From Streptomyces seoulensis (GTDB taxonomy: Bacteria > Actinomycetota > Actinomycetes > Streptomycetales > Streptomycetaceae), in contig CP054936.1 in NCBI GenBank assembly GCA_013364255.1, positions 8,078,353-8,142,352 on the forward strand: a stretch of 64,000 bases of DNA, read 5' to 3'. The notes beneath the pieces are model-generated. The model was given only the letters and a program-made list of their open reading frames with translations, made no database searches and had not been told where the DNA came from. The position numbers were made by a program, and so were the translations under genes. How positions within the stretch are numbered: the first letter of the stretch is position 1; every line of letters begins with the position of its first letter. Positions 14,442-22,983 of the stretch are shown here, in pieces.

Positions 14442-15485
14442 TCAGCCGAGGTTCCCGGTGCGCGCCTCGCGCCACAGGTCCACGCCGCCGTCGGTGGCGT
14501 ACGCGTCGATCTCGGCCAGTTCCTCGGCCGTGAACTCCAGGTTCTCCAGCGCGGCCACGTTCTGCTCCAGCTGCGACACCCGCGAGGCGCCGATCACCAG
14601 CGAGGTGACGCGCTCGTCGCGCAGCGCCCAGGCCAGCGCCAGCTGGGCGAGGCTCTGCCCGCGGCGCTCCGCGACGCCGTTGAGGGCGCGCAGCCGCTCC
14701 CGCATGTCCGGCGTCAGCCACGAGGCGTCGAACGAGGTGCCCCGCGCGGCCCGCGAGTCCTCGGGCACGCCGTCGAGGTAGCGGCCGGTCAGCAGGCCCT
14801 GGGCCAGGGCGGTGAACCCGATGACGCCGAACCCCTCGTCCCGCGCCGCGTCCAGCAGGCCCTCGGTCTCGATCCAGCGGTTGACCATGCTGTACGAGGG
14901 CTGGTGGATCAGCAGCGGGGTGCCCAGGTCGCGCAGGATCGCGGCGGCCTGCCGGGTGCGCTCGGCGTCGTAGGAGGAGATGCCGACGTACAGGGCCTTG
15001 CCCTGGCGGACGGCCGTGTCCAGCGCGCCCATCGTCTCCTCCAGCGGCGTGCTCGCGTCCAGCCGGTGGGAGTAGAAGATGTCGACGTACTCCAGGCCCA
15101 TCCGCTTCAGCGACTGATCGAGCGAGGCGAGCAGGTACTTGCGCGAGCCGCCGCCCTGCCCGTAGGGGCCCGGCCACATGTCCCAGCCGGCCTTGGTGGA
15201 GACCACCAGCTCGTCCCGGTACGGCGCGAGGTCCTGGCGCATCAGCCGGCCGAAGTTGGTCTCCGCCGAGCCGTAGGGCGGGCCGTAGTTGTTGGCCAGG
15301 TCGTGATGGGTGATGCCGAGGTCGAAGGCGCGCAGCGCGATCTCGCGCTGGGTCTCGAAGGGGCGGTCGTCGCCGAAGTTGTGCCAGTAGCCCAGGGACA
15401 GGACGGGCAGGTCGAGTCCCGAGCGGCCGGTGCGCCGGTAGCGCATGGCGCCGTCGTAGCGCGCGGGGTCCGCGACGTAGGTCAT
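14442..15485 (-). CDS. Aldo/keto reductase (L-glyceraldehyde-3-phosphate reductase-like)
   Basis: A 347-residue NADPH-dependent reductase of the AKR14/YghZ (MgrA) group, which reduces L-glyceraldehyde 3-phosphate, methylglyoxal and similar aldehydes. Conserved elements are the catalytic Asp/Tyr region (DLANNYGPPYGSAE), the catalytic Lys in VSTKAGWDMWPGPYG, the His in YSHRLD, and the NADP-binding end IGASRVSQLEQNVAAL. ATG at 15483-15485 follows CCGGAG. The distinctive GPYGxGGSRKYL segment marks this subgroup. It is convergent with the tRNA-Gly gene. Confidence 0.9.
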   Translation of the reverse strand: MTYVADPARYDGAMRYRRTGRSGLDLPVLSLGYWHNFGDDRPFETQREIALRAFDLGITHHDLANNYGPPYGSAETNFGRLMRQDLAPYRDELVVSTKAGWDMWPGPYGQGGGSRKYLLASLDQSLKRMGLEYVDIFYSHRLDASTPLEETMGALDTAVRQGKALYVGISSYDAERTRQAAAILRDLGTPLLIHQPSYSMVNRWIETEGLLDAARDEGFGVIGFTALAQGLLTGRYLDGVPEDSRAARGTSFDASWLTPDMRERLRALNGVAERRGQSLAQLALAWALRDERVTSLVIGASRVSQLEQNVAALENLEFTAEELAEIDAYATDGGVDLWREARTGNLG

Positions 15486-15624
15486 CGGGTGTTCTCCGGG
15501 TGGTGCGGTGGGGGCGTCCCGCCAGGTCCGGCGGAACGCCCCCACCTTGCTCCGGAGTGATCCCGAAGTCCAACCGCCGCCCTCCATCGGACTCAGCGGC
15601 GCCGCTTCTGAATCGGTCCGGGCC

Positions 15625-16869
15625 TTACGACCCCAGGCGGACCGGCAGTTCGAACAGGTCGTTCTGCGTCACCACCGGCTTGTTGCGCAGCTCCTCGGCC
15701 GGCACCGCCAGGTCCAGCCCCGGGAAGCGGGCGTACAGCGCGGGCAGCGCCACCCCGGCCTCCAGACGGGACAGGGCCGCGCCGGGGCAGACGTGCGGGC
15801 CGTGCCCGAAGGAGATGTGCCGGTTCTTCGACTCGCGCGTGATGTCGAAGTCGCCCGCGGTCGGGCCGTGCGCGCTCTCGTCGCGCCCGATCGCGCTGTA
15901 GGAGACGATCAGCGCGTCGCCCGCCGGGATCACCTTGTCGCCGACCGGGACGTCCTCGGTGGCGAACCGGATCAGCACGTGCGAGGTCGGCGTGGAGAAG
16001 CGCAGCGTCTCCTCGATCACCGCCGACCAGTCGGCGGCGCCGGAGAGCACCAGGTCCCGCTGCTCGGGGTGCCGGGACAGGTTGACCACGGCGTTGACGA
16101 TCAGTGAGATCGTCGTCTCGTGGCCGGCGGCCACCATCAGCTGGAGCGTGGAGACGATCTCCTCGTCGGTGAGGTGGTCGCCGTCCTGCGAGGCCAGGAT
16201 CAGCGCGCTGGTCAGGTCGTCGCCGGGGGCCTGCCGCTTGGCGGCCACCGTCTCGCCCATGATCCGCGCCAGCTCCATCAGCGTGGCGAGGACCTCCTCG
16301 GGCGGCGTCTGGGTGGAGAAGAACTTCTCGAACAGCACCTTCAGCCGGGGCAGCAGACCGGTCTCGATGCCCATCAGGTCGGCGACGACGTACATGGGCA
16401 GCGGGTAGGCGAAGGCCGCCTTCAGGTCGACCACGCCGCCGTCGGCCGGCAGGCCGTCCAGCAGGTCCTGGGTGAGCCGCTCGATCCGCTCGCGCATCCG
16501 CTCCACCCGGCGCGGGGTGAGCGCCTGCGCCACCAGCGTGCGCAGCCGGCGGTGCTCGGCGCCGTCCACGGTGAGCATCGAACGGCCCGGGTTGGCGAGT
16601 CCGATCAGCGGCCAGTCGGCGGGGATCTCGCCGCGCCGCCAGGCCCCCCACACGTTGATGTCCTTCACCAGCCGCGGGTCGGTGAGCAGGGCGCGCGCCT
16701 CGGCGTGGTGGGTGACCGCCCACACCGGGACGCCGCCGGGCAGCTCCACGGCCGCCAGCGGCCCGGCCGCGCGCAGCCGGGCGCTCTCGCCGTCCAGATC
16801 GGTGACGAAGGGATCGAGGGCGATACGGGTGCTCTCGGTGCCGGTCGTTTCTTCGATGCCGGTCGTCAT
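15625..16869 (-). CDS. Cytochrome P450 (canonical; CYP154-like), conservon-associated
   Basis: A 414-residue soluble bacterial P450. I-helix oxygen-activation motif AGHET (248-252), K-helix ExxR as E287-T-L-R290, and haem-binding FGHGPHVCPG with the proximal Cys361 are all present, so it should be catalytically normal. Start ATG follows GGGAGG. It is the last gene of the cvn run and is separated from the preceding P450 by 104 bp holding a long hairpin. Pairing with an ExxR-deficient P450 matches the CYP157-CYP154 pairs reported in Streptomyces conservons; family assignment by eye is tentative. Substrate unknown; it needs a ferredoxin from elsewhere. Confidence 0.88.
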   Translation of the reverse strand: MTTGIEETTGTESTRIALDPFVTDLDGESARLRAAGPLAAVELPGGVPVWAVTHHAEARALLTDPRLVKDINVWGAWRRGEIPADWPLIGLANPGRSMLTVDGAEHRRLRTLVAQALTPRRVERMRERIERLTQDLLDGLPADGGVVDLKAAFAYPLPMYVVADLMGIETGLLPRLKVLFEKFFSTQTPPEEVLATLMELARIMGETVAAKRQAPGDDLTSALILASQDGDHLTDEEIVSTLQLMVAAGHETTISLIVNAVVNLSRHPEQRDLVLSGAADWSAVIEETLRFSTPTSHVLIRFATEDVPVGDKVIPAGDALIVSYSAIGRDESAHGPTAGDFDITRESKNRHISFGHGPHVCPGAALSRLEAGVALPALYARFPGLDLAVPAEELRNKPVVTQNDLFELPVRLGS

Positions 16870-16915
16870 CGTGACGTGCCTCCCAGGGCAGGGGTCGGGA
16901 TACGGGGCCGAGCCG

Positions 16916-16966
16916 GCGCGCCCCCGCGGCCCGGCACCCCGCTCGGGCCGGACCGCGGGGGCGCGC
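16916..16966 (-). terminator. Intercistronic hairpin between the two P450 genes
   Basis: Perfect 14-bp arms (16916-16929 and 16953-16966) enclose a 23-base loop. It probably attenuates read-through from the conservon into the last P450 or protects an mRNA end. Confidence 0.55.
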
Positions 16967-16973
16967 GGAGTCT

Positions 16974-18182
16974 CTAGAGCGCGGGCACGGGGGTGAACCG
17001 GACGGGCAGTCCGGTCAGGCCCCGCAGCCAGGGCGAGGGGCGACGGGCGAGGGACTCGGCCGGCACCGCCAGGTCGATGTCCGGCAGCCGGTCGAGCACC
17101 ACCTCAATGCCCGTCCGCGCGATCACCTCGGCGACCTCCTGCGCGGGGAAGGGGCAGCGGTGCTCGCCGTGACCGAAGGAGAAGTGGGCGTTGTTGCCGC
17201 CGGTGAGGGCCGAGCCGTGGACGCGCACCTGCGGATCGGAGTTGGCGCCCTGCAGGCCCAGCAGCACCAGGTCGCCCGCGCGGATGCGGCGGCCGCCGAG
17301 CCGGGTGTCGCGGGCCGCCCACCGTCCGGCGACGTTCTGCGTGGGCGTGTCCTCCCACAGCACCTCGTTCATGGCTTCCGCGACGCTGTTGCGGCCGCCG
17401 AACAGGGAGGCCGCGAACCGCTCGTCGGTCAGCATCAGACGCAGCGAGTTGCCGATCCAGTCGGCGGTCGGCTGGTGCCCGGCCGCCAGCATCACCATCA
17501 GGTCCTGGGCGATCTCCTCCTCGCTGAACCCGCCCGGGTCGGCGAGCATCCGCGAGGCCACGTCGTCGGCGGGCCGCGCACCGCGCTCGGCGAGCAGCCG
17601 GGCCATGGAGGAAGCCAGGTGCTGCTGGCCGGCGATCGCCCGCTCCCGGCCGTCGATCATGTCGTTGAGGGCGGTCACCAGCGCCGGGCCCTCCTCGTCG
17701 GGGAACCCGTACAGCCGGGCCAGGACCCGCACCGGCAGCAGCATCGCGTAGTCGCCGACCAGGTCGGCCGCGCCCTCCCCGCACACCGCGTCGATCAGCT
17801 CGTCGGCGAACCGCTCGGAATGGCGGCGCAGTTCGGACGGCTCGACCGCCTCCAGGGCGCCCGAGAGCATCGCGGCGCGCTCGCGGTGGCGTTCGCCGAC
17901 CGTGTAGAGGATGGACGGCTGCTTGCGGCCGATCATGGGCAGCAGCGGCCAGTCGTCGGGGATGTTCTCCCACTGGTTCCACAGCTCCGAGTCCCGGCTG
18001 AACAGCACCGGATCGCCCGTGACCTGGTGCAGCTCCCGGTAGCCCAGCACCAGCCAGGCCGGTATGCCGCCGTCCAGCAGCACCGGGGTGACGGCGCCGT
18101 GCTCGCGCCGCATCTCCCGGTACAGCACGGCGGGTTCGGTCTGGAACCGGGGGCCGCTGAGCGGGACCGCGTCGGTGGTCAC
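16974..18182 (-). CDS. Cytochrome P450 with altered ExxR motif (CYP157-like), conservon-associated
   Basis: A 402-residue P450 with the I-helix AGHQPT (234-239) and haem motif FGHGEHRCPFPA (Cys343). The otherwise nearly invariant K-helix Glu-x-x-Arg reads E273-V-L-W276, so the arginine is missing. Loss of ExxR is a hallmark of the Streptomyces CYP157 family, which sits in conservons. The GTG start at 18182 overlaps the TGA of cvnD as GTGA, so it is translationally coupled to the GTPase. It may be a structural or redox-sensing partner rather than a normal monooxygenase; that part is inference. Confidence 0.88.
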   Translation of the reverse strand: MTTDAVPLSGPRFQTEPAVLYREMRREHGAVTPVLLDGGIPAWLVLGYRELHQVTGDPVLFSRDSELWNQWENIPDDWPLLPMIGRKQPSILYTVGERHRERAAMLSGALEAVEPSELRRHSERFADELIDAVCGEGAADLVGDYAMLLPVRVLARLYGFPDEEGPALVTALNDMIDGRERAIAGQQHLASSMARLLAERGARPADDVASRMLADPGGFSEEEIAQDLMVMLAAGHQPTADWIGNSLRLMLTDERFAASLFGGRNSVAEAMNEVLWEDTPTQNVAGRWAARDTRLGGRRIRAGDLVLLGLQGANSDPQVRVHGSALTGGNNAHFSFGHGEHRCPFPAQEVAEVIARTGIEVVLDRLPDIDLAVPAESLARRPSPWLRGLTGLPVRFTPVPAL

Positions 18183-18805
18183 ACGAACTCCTGTCGGGGC
18201 ACGGCCGTCTCGGCGGCCTGGCCGGTGTACTGGTCCTGGAGGTGGCGCACCAGCGTGATCAGGACCTGCTTGCTGGACTCGCGCGAGCGGGCGTCGCAGT
18301 CCACCAGCGGCACCCGCGGGTCCAGGTCCAGGGCGTCGCGGATCTCGGCGTGGGTGTGCGCCGGGCCGCCGAAGTCGTTGCAGGCCACGATGAACGGCGT
18401 GCCGTGGTGCTCCAGCCGGTCGATGGCGTACCAGGAGTCCCCGATGCGGCGGGTGTCCACGAGGACGACCGCTCCGAGCGTGCCGGAGAACAGCCGGTCC
18501 CACAGGAACCAGAACCGCTCCTGCCCCGGCGCGCCGAACAGGTACAGCACGTTGTGCGCGTCCAGCGTGATGCGGCCGAAGTCGAAGGCGACGGTCGTCG
18601 CGGACTTGCCGCGCACGCCGCTGACGTCGTCGACGCTCTCGCCGGCCTGGGTCATCGTCTCCTCGGTGTTGAGGGGACGGATCTCGCTGACCGAGCGGAC
18701 CAGCGTGGTCTTGCCGACGCCGAAGCCGCCCACGACCACGATCTTCAGGCCGTTGTCGGCGGAGGCACCCAACGGGGTGCGGGCGTCAGAGGTTGCGGAG
18801 TCCAA
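18179..18805 (-). CDS. cvnD: CvnD, Ras-like GTPase of the conservon
   Basis: A 208-residue small GTPase. The P-loop GGFGVGKTT lies at residues 26-34, the switch-II region is FGAPGQERFWFLWDRL, and the base-recognition element appears as CNDFGG in place of NKxD, as is usual in this family. In conservons the GTPase, DUF742 protein, roadblock protein and histidine-kinase-like CvnA form a membrane-associated complex resembling eukaryotic GPCR/G-protein signalling. It overlaps cvnC by 20 bp and the P450 by 4 bp. Confidence 0.92.
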   Translation of the reverse strand: MDSATSDARTPLGASADNGLKIVVVGGFGVGKTTLVRSVSEIRPLNTEETMTQAGESVDDVSGVRGKSATTVAFDFGRITLDAHNVLYLFGAPGQERFWFLWDRLFSGTLGAVVLVDTRRIGDSWYAIDRLEHHGTPFIVACNDFGGPAHTHAEIRDALDLDPRVPLVDCDARSRESSKQVLITLVRHLQDQYTGQAAETAVPRQEFV

Positions 18806-19133
18806 CGAGCACCTGCTCCAGGATGTCGGGGTCGTAAACGGCGGCCTTCTGCGGATGCCGGGCGCTGACCCGGCCGGCCGCGAGCAGGTCGCACAGCAGC
18901 ACCTTGACGATGCTCACGGGCAGGCGCAGCTCGGCGGCGAGCTCCACCACGGCCGTGGGCAGCACGGCCAGCCGCAGGATCGCGGCGTGCTCCGACTGCA
19001 TGCCCGGCGCCGGCTCCGACTCCGCCACGACCAGGGTGACCAGGTCGAAGGGGTTGTCGGGGCCGGTGCCGGTGCGTCCGCCGGTGAGCGTGTAGAGGCG
19101 GTCCGGGGAGTCGTCCCTGCCGGGCCGGCTCAT
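18786..19133 (-). CDS. cvnC: CvnC, DUF742 protein
   Basis: A 115-residue DUF742 protein with the typical N-terminus (RLYTLTGGRT) and a winged-helix-like C-terminal part (LRLPVSIVKVLLCDLLAAGRVSARHP). DUF742 proteins are invariant members of conservons and connect the GTPase with the sensor kinase. ATG at 19131-19133 overlaps the stop of cvnB as ATGA. Confidence 0.92.
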   Translation of the reverse strand: MSRPGRDDSPDRLYTLTGGRTGTGPDNPFDLVTLVVAESEPAPGMQSEHAAILRLAVLPTAVVELAAELRLPVSIVKVLLCDLLAAGRVSARHPQKAAVYDPDILEQVLVGLRNL

Positions 19134-19537
19134 GAGGTGCGGGGCTGGGCGGACAGGTACTCGCCGAGCTGTTCCACCAGCTCGCTCATGTTGTGCCCGA
19201 CGAGCCCGGCGTCCGCGTCCTCGGTGGTGACGACGGCCAGATGCGCGCCCTGGCCGGCCTCCACGATGAACAGCACGCCGCCGTAGAACTCGGTCATCGC
19301 CGAGCGCACCCCGCCGCTGCCGTCGCCGAACTCGGCGGACGCGCCGTGCGAGAGCGACTGGATGCCGGCGGCGATCGCGGCGAGCTGGTCGGCCTGGTCG
19401 ACGGTCAGCTCCGGGGTGCGGCACAGCTTCAGCCCGTCACGGGACAGCACGAGCGCGTGCCGCGCGCCCGGGGTGCGCTCCAGCAGGCTCTCCAGGAGCC
19501 AGGTGAGCTTGTCGTCGGCGGTGGTCTGGCCGGTCAT
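19130..19537 (-). CDS. cvnB: CvnB, roadblock/LC7-domain protein
   Basis: A 135-residue roadblock/LC7 domain protein (KLTWLLESLLERTPGARHALVLSRDGLKL at its N-terminus). In other systems such domains act as regulators or GAP-like partners of small GTPases; the MglA/MglB pair is the best known. It probably modulates CvnD. Start ATG overlaps the cvnA stop as ATGA. Confidence 0.92.
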   Translation of the reverse strand: MTGQTTADDKLTWLLESLLERTPGARHALVLSRDGLKLCRTPELTVDQADQLAAIAAGIQSLSHGASAEFGDGSGGVRSAMTEFYGGVLFIVEAGQGAHLAVVTTEDADAGLVGHNMSELVEQLGEYLSAQPRTS

Positions 19538-21189
19538 GAGGTGGTGTCGCCTTCCGGGTGCGCGTACGGGTGGGGCTGGGGGTCGGCCGGGGCGGCCGGG
19601 GTGTCGCCCGCGCCCTCGGCCGCGGGCCGGTGGGCGGCCCGGCCGGCGGGGGCCGCGTGCTCGGTCGGGGCCGCGTGGTCGGGGCCGCGCTGCTCGTCCG
19701 GGGCCGCCGCGTGGTCGGCGCCGGCGGCCCGTACGGCCTGGCGGAAGCTGCCGAATCGGGCGGCGCGGACCTTGACCTCCTCGGCGCCGGCCGGTTCCCG
19801 GGTCTCGGGCGTGCGGGCCGTGCCCCGGGCCCGCTCGGCCGCGGCGAGGGTGCGGCCCCGGCGCCGCTTGGGCAGTCCGGCCACGGGGTGCTCGGCCGTG
19901 TCGCCGTCCGAGCCGTCGGGCGTGCCCGGGTGCGCGGCCCGCGCGGCCTCCTCGGGCGCGGCGGCGGACGGCGCGGGCTCGGCGGGAGCCGTCCGGCGTC
20001 CGGCGCGGTCGTCGTCCTTCGGCGGCGGTCCGGCGGGCTGCGCCGAGGCGGCGGCCGCCGCGGTGAGGACCTCCTGCGGAATCAGCATCAGGACGCCCGT
20101 GCCGCCCCGCGCGGACGGCCGGAAGGACACCTTCAGACCGTACTTGCCCGACAGCCGGCCGACGACGGCCAGTCCGAGCCGGGTGCCGGTGAGGCCGCCC
20201 AGCTCGGAGATGTCGCCGGAGACGGCCTGCTCGGCGCGGCGCAGCTGGACCTCGCCCATGACGAGCCCGCTGTCCTCCACGGACACGATGACGCCGGCCG
20301 GCACCTCCTCGACGTAGACGTGCACTTCGGAGGTGGGCGGCGAGAAGTTGGCGGCGTTGTCGAGGAGTTCGGCCAGCGCGTGCATCACGCCCTCGGCGGC
20401 GTGCCCGGCGACGGCGGTCTCGCTCGTCGCGTGCACCCGCACCCGGCGGTAGGCGCTGATGCGGCCCATCGCGCCGCGCAGGATGGACTCCATCGCGATG
20501 GGGCGCGCCCAACGGCGGCCCGAGCGCGAGCCGGTGAGCACGGCCACCGAGTCGGCGAGCCGGCCGGCCTGCGCGGTGCGGTGGTCCAGGTGGAGCAGAT
20601 CGGCGAGGACCTCCTCGTCCGTGTGCCGCTCCTCCATGGCGCGCAGGTCGGCGAGCATGGCGGTGGTCAGCGCCTGCATCCGGCCGGCCGCGTTCGCCGT
20701 CGCCGAGACCGCCGCGTCCCGGGCCCGGGTGGCCCGCTCCAGCTCCCGGGCGAGGCGGGCGTTCTCCCCGGCGAGGCGGTCGCGCTCGGTGGCTCCGGCG
20801 CCTTCGAGACGGGCCTGCTCGTCGGCCAGGACGGCGGTGAACTCCGCGCGCTGGCGGGCGAGTTCGTCGATCAGGTGCTGCCGCTCGCGCTGCGCCTCGC
20901 GCAGCAGTCGGTCGCGTTCCTGGAGGTGGCGTCCGGCGTCCTGGGCCGCCGTGTCCAGCGCGCGCCGGGCCAGCCGCGCCGACTGCGCCGCGCGGACGGC
21001 CCAGAAGACGGCGGCCACCAGGACGACGGCCGCCAGGGCGCCGCCCCAGGCGAGCGGGGCGCGTACCGAGGCGGGCGCCGCCGCGACCGCGCCCGCGACC
21101 GCGGCGACGGACACGACGGCGGTGAGCGCGGGAAGGGGAACGAGAGTGCGGACGGTGGGTCGCTCGCCGCGAGGCGTGGGCGCGGTCAT
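19534..21189 (-). CDS. cvnA: CvnA, membrane sensor with histidine-kinase-type ATPase domain
   Basis: A 551-residue protein: two N-terminal membrane helices (about 17-38 and 45-65), a long coiled coil (about 70-175), a DHp-like segment and a HATPase_c domain (about 240-365) with the N-box ELLDNAANFSPP and G-boxes EDSGLVM and GTRLGLAVVGRL. The C-terminal 170 residues are low-complexity Ala/Pro/Arg. CvnA proteins lack a cognate response regulator and instead signal to the downstream GTPase module. ATG at 21187-21189 follows GAGGA. A TATAGT -10 candidate lies on the minus strand at 21298-21303. Confidence 0.92.
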   Translation of the reverse strand: MTAPTPRGERPTVRTLVPLPALTAVVSVAAVAGAVAAAPASVRAPLAWGGALAAVVLVAAVFWAVRAAQSARLARRALDTAAQDAGRHLQERDRLLREAQRERQHLIDELARQRAEFTAVLADEQARLEGAGATERDRLAGENARLARELERATRARDAAVSATANAAGRMQALTTAMLADLRAMEERHTDEEVLADLLHLDHRTAQAGRLADSVAVLTGSRSGRRWARPIAMESILRGAMGRISAYRRVRVHATSETAVAGHAAEGVMHALAELLDNAANFSPPTSEVHVYVEEVPAGVIVSVEDSGLVMGEVQLRRAEQAVSGDISELGGLTGTRLGLAVVGRLSGKYGLKVSFRPSARGGTGVLMLIPQEVLTAAAAASAQPAGPPPKDDDRAGRRTAPAEPAPSAAAPEEAARAAHPGTPDGSDGDTAEHPVAGLPKRRRGRTLAAAERARGTARTPETREPAGAEEVKVRAARFGSFRQAVRAAGADHAAAPDEQRGPDHAAPTEHAAPAGRAAHRPAAEGAGDTPAAPADPQPHPYAHPEGDTTS

Positions 21190-21563
21190 CAATCGGATCC
21201 TCGGGCGGCCGCCGTTCGGTCGAAGGGCGGCCCTCGGTCTGTTCCTCGGACAGGGCCTGGCTGGTGACAGGTGACACGTGGTGCTCAACTGACGGTCACT
21301 ATACGAGCCTTGGTGATCATATGGAAAAGGTCTCGGTCGTATCACCCGCCCCGAGCCCGTCACTTCCTCACAAGACGGCGCCCGCCGGAACCGTACGAAC
21401 CTCCGGCCCGCCCCCGCCGGACGGACCGGCCGCGCCCGCCCGACGCCCCGGCGGAGCGCCCCGCGCACCGCCCTCGCACCCCGCCACGTTGCCGCAACAC
21501 CGCCGCAACGGTCGATCACTACCGTCGCAGTGTTCCCGACCCCGACCCCCGGAAGGCTTCGTC
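21190..21563. promoter_or_regulatory. Divergent promoter region cvnA / secreted propeller gene
   Basis: 374 bp without a convincing gene. It includes a relatively AT-rich patch (21290-21345) with a minus-strand TATAGT (complement of 21298-21303) that could be the cvnA -10 box; no good -35 matches at 16-19 bp. The remainder toward 21563 is high-GC with GGAAGG before the ATG at 21564. Confidence 0.35.
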
Positions 21564-22970
21564 ATGCGCAGCCGGACCACCCTCGCCGCCCTCGCGCTGA
21601 CGGCGCTCGCCGTCGCCGTGCCCCGTGCCGACGCCGGCGAGTTCGGGCCGCTGCCGCCGGCGAACCCGTACACCGCCGCCACCGGCACCGCCACCATGCA
21701 CGGCGACACCGCCAACTCCGACACCACGCCGTACCCGGGCACCGGCGCCGCGCAGGTCACCTACCGCCGCACCGCCCTCCAGTCCGCGTGCCCGACCGTC
21801 ACGGCGGGCGGCGACGGACTCGTGGTCGCCCTGTGCACCCGCATCTTCGGCCGCAACCCCGTCGTCGAGCTCATCGACCCCGCCGACGGCGACCGGCTGG
21901 CGAGCTACGACCTCCCCAAGGGCAGCCTCTTCGGCGGCGTCTACGCCTACCTGGACCACGACGACCGGCTCGTCACCGTCGACCCCGACGGCAACCTGCT
22001 GCGCATCGGACACCACCGCACCGCCGACGGCGGCTGGGAGCTGCGCGCCGACGCCACCGTCGCGCTCGGCGCCGCCGCCCGGGGCGGTGTGGTGGGCCTG
22101 TCCCCGGACTGGCGGGGCAACGTCTGGTTCGCCACCCCCGGCGGCACGGTCGGCGTCGTCACCCCGGCCGGCGACGTCCACACCCTCGCCCTGCCGGCCG
22201 GCGAGACCATCGCGAACTCCCTGTCCACCGTCCCCGGCCAGACCGCCGTCACCACCAGCCACGCCCTGTACGCCCTCGACGCCGACGCGGACGGCGTCCC
22301 CACGATCCGGTGGCGGCGCGCCTACGACCGCGGCACCGCCCGCAAGCCGGGCCAGCTGTCCTGGGGCACCGGCGCCACCCCGGTCTACTTCGGACCCGGC
22401 GACGGCACCGACTACGTCGCGATCACCGACAACGCCGACGGCCGGGAGAACCTCGTCGTGCGCCGGCGCGACGGCTCCGAGGTGTGCACGGTGCCCGCCG
22501 TGGACGGCACCGAGGACGCCGTGATCGCCACCGGCCGCAGCGTCTTCGTCACCTCCACCTACGGCTACCCCTACCCGGCGCTGCCGGACGACGCCGGAAC
22601 CTCCCGGCCCTCCTCCGCCTCCTTCACCGGCGGCCTGACCCGGGTGGACGTCGACGCCGACGGCCAGGGCTGCCACCAGGTGTGGAGCAACAGCACCAAG
22701 AGCGCCGCCCTGCCCCGCCTGTCGGTGGCCGACGGCCGGATCTACACGCTCACGGTCACCGGACCGACCGACAGCGCGGTGGGCACCAACACCTTCGCCG
22801 CCTACCACTACGCCGTCCTCGACTCCACCACCGGCCGCACGCTCAGCACCCGCTACCTGGGCATCGGGCTGCTCTACAACCCGCTCCAGATGACCGGCAC
22901 GACGACCGCCGACGGCACCTTCTGGCAGGGCACCGCCACCGGCGTGGTCGCCGTGCGCCGCTCCTCCTGA
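21564..22970 (+). CDS. Secreted beta-propeller-like protein of unknown function
   Basis: A 468-residue protein starting with a short Sec signal peptide (MRSRTTLAALALTALAVAVPRADA). The mature part has repeated four-strand blades with recurring Gly-Asp-Gly and Trp motifs (NVWFATPGGTVGVVTP, YALDADADGVPTIRWRR, FWQGTATGVVAVRR), resembling PQQ-binding-like or Kelch/YVTN propellers. No catalytic residues are recognised. ATG is preceded by GGAAGG. It stands alone between the conservon (divergent) and a PP2C phosphatase (convergent). Function unknown. Confidence 0.75.
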   Translation: MRSRTTLAALALTALAVAVPRADAGEFGPLPPANPYTAATGTATMHGDTANSDTTPYPGTGAAQVTYRRTALQSACPTVTAGGDGLVVALCTRIFGRNPVVELIDPADGDRLASYDLPKGSLFGGVYAYLDHDDRLVTVDPDGNLLRIGHHRTADGGWELRADATVALGAAARGGVVGLSPDWRGNVWFATPGGTVGVVTPAGDVHTLALPAGETIANSLSTVPGQTAVTTSHALYALDADADGVPTIRWRRAYDRGTARKPGQLSWGTGATPVYFGPGDGTDYVAITDNADGRENLVVRRRDGSEVCTVPAVDGTEDAVIATGRSVFVTSTYGYPYPALPDDAGTSRPSSASFTGGLTRVDVDADGQGCHQVWSNSTKSAALPRLSVADGRIYTLTVTGPTDSAVGTNTFAAYHYAVLDSTTGRTLSTRYLGIGLLYNPLQMTGTTTADGTFWQGTATGVVAVRRSS

Positions 22971-22983
22971 GCCGTGCCCGGAC

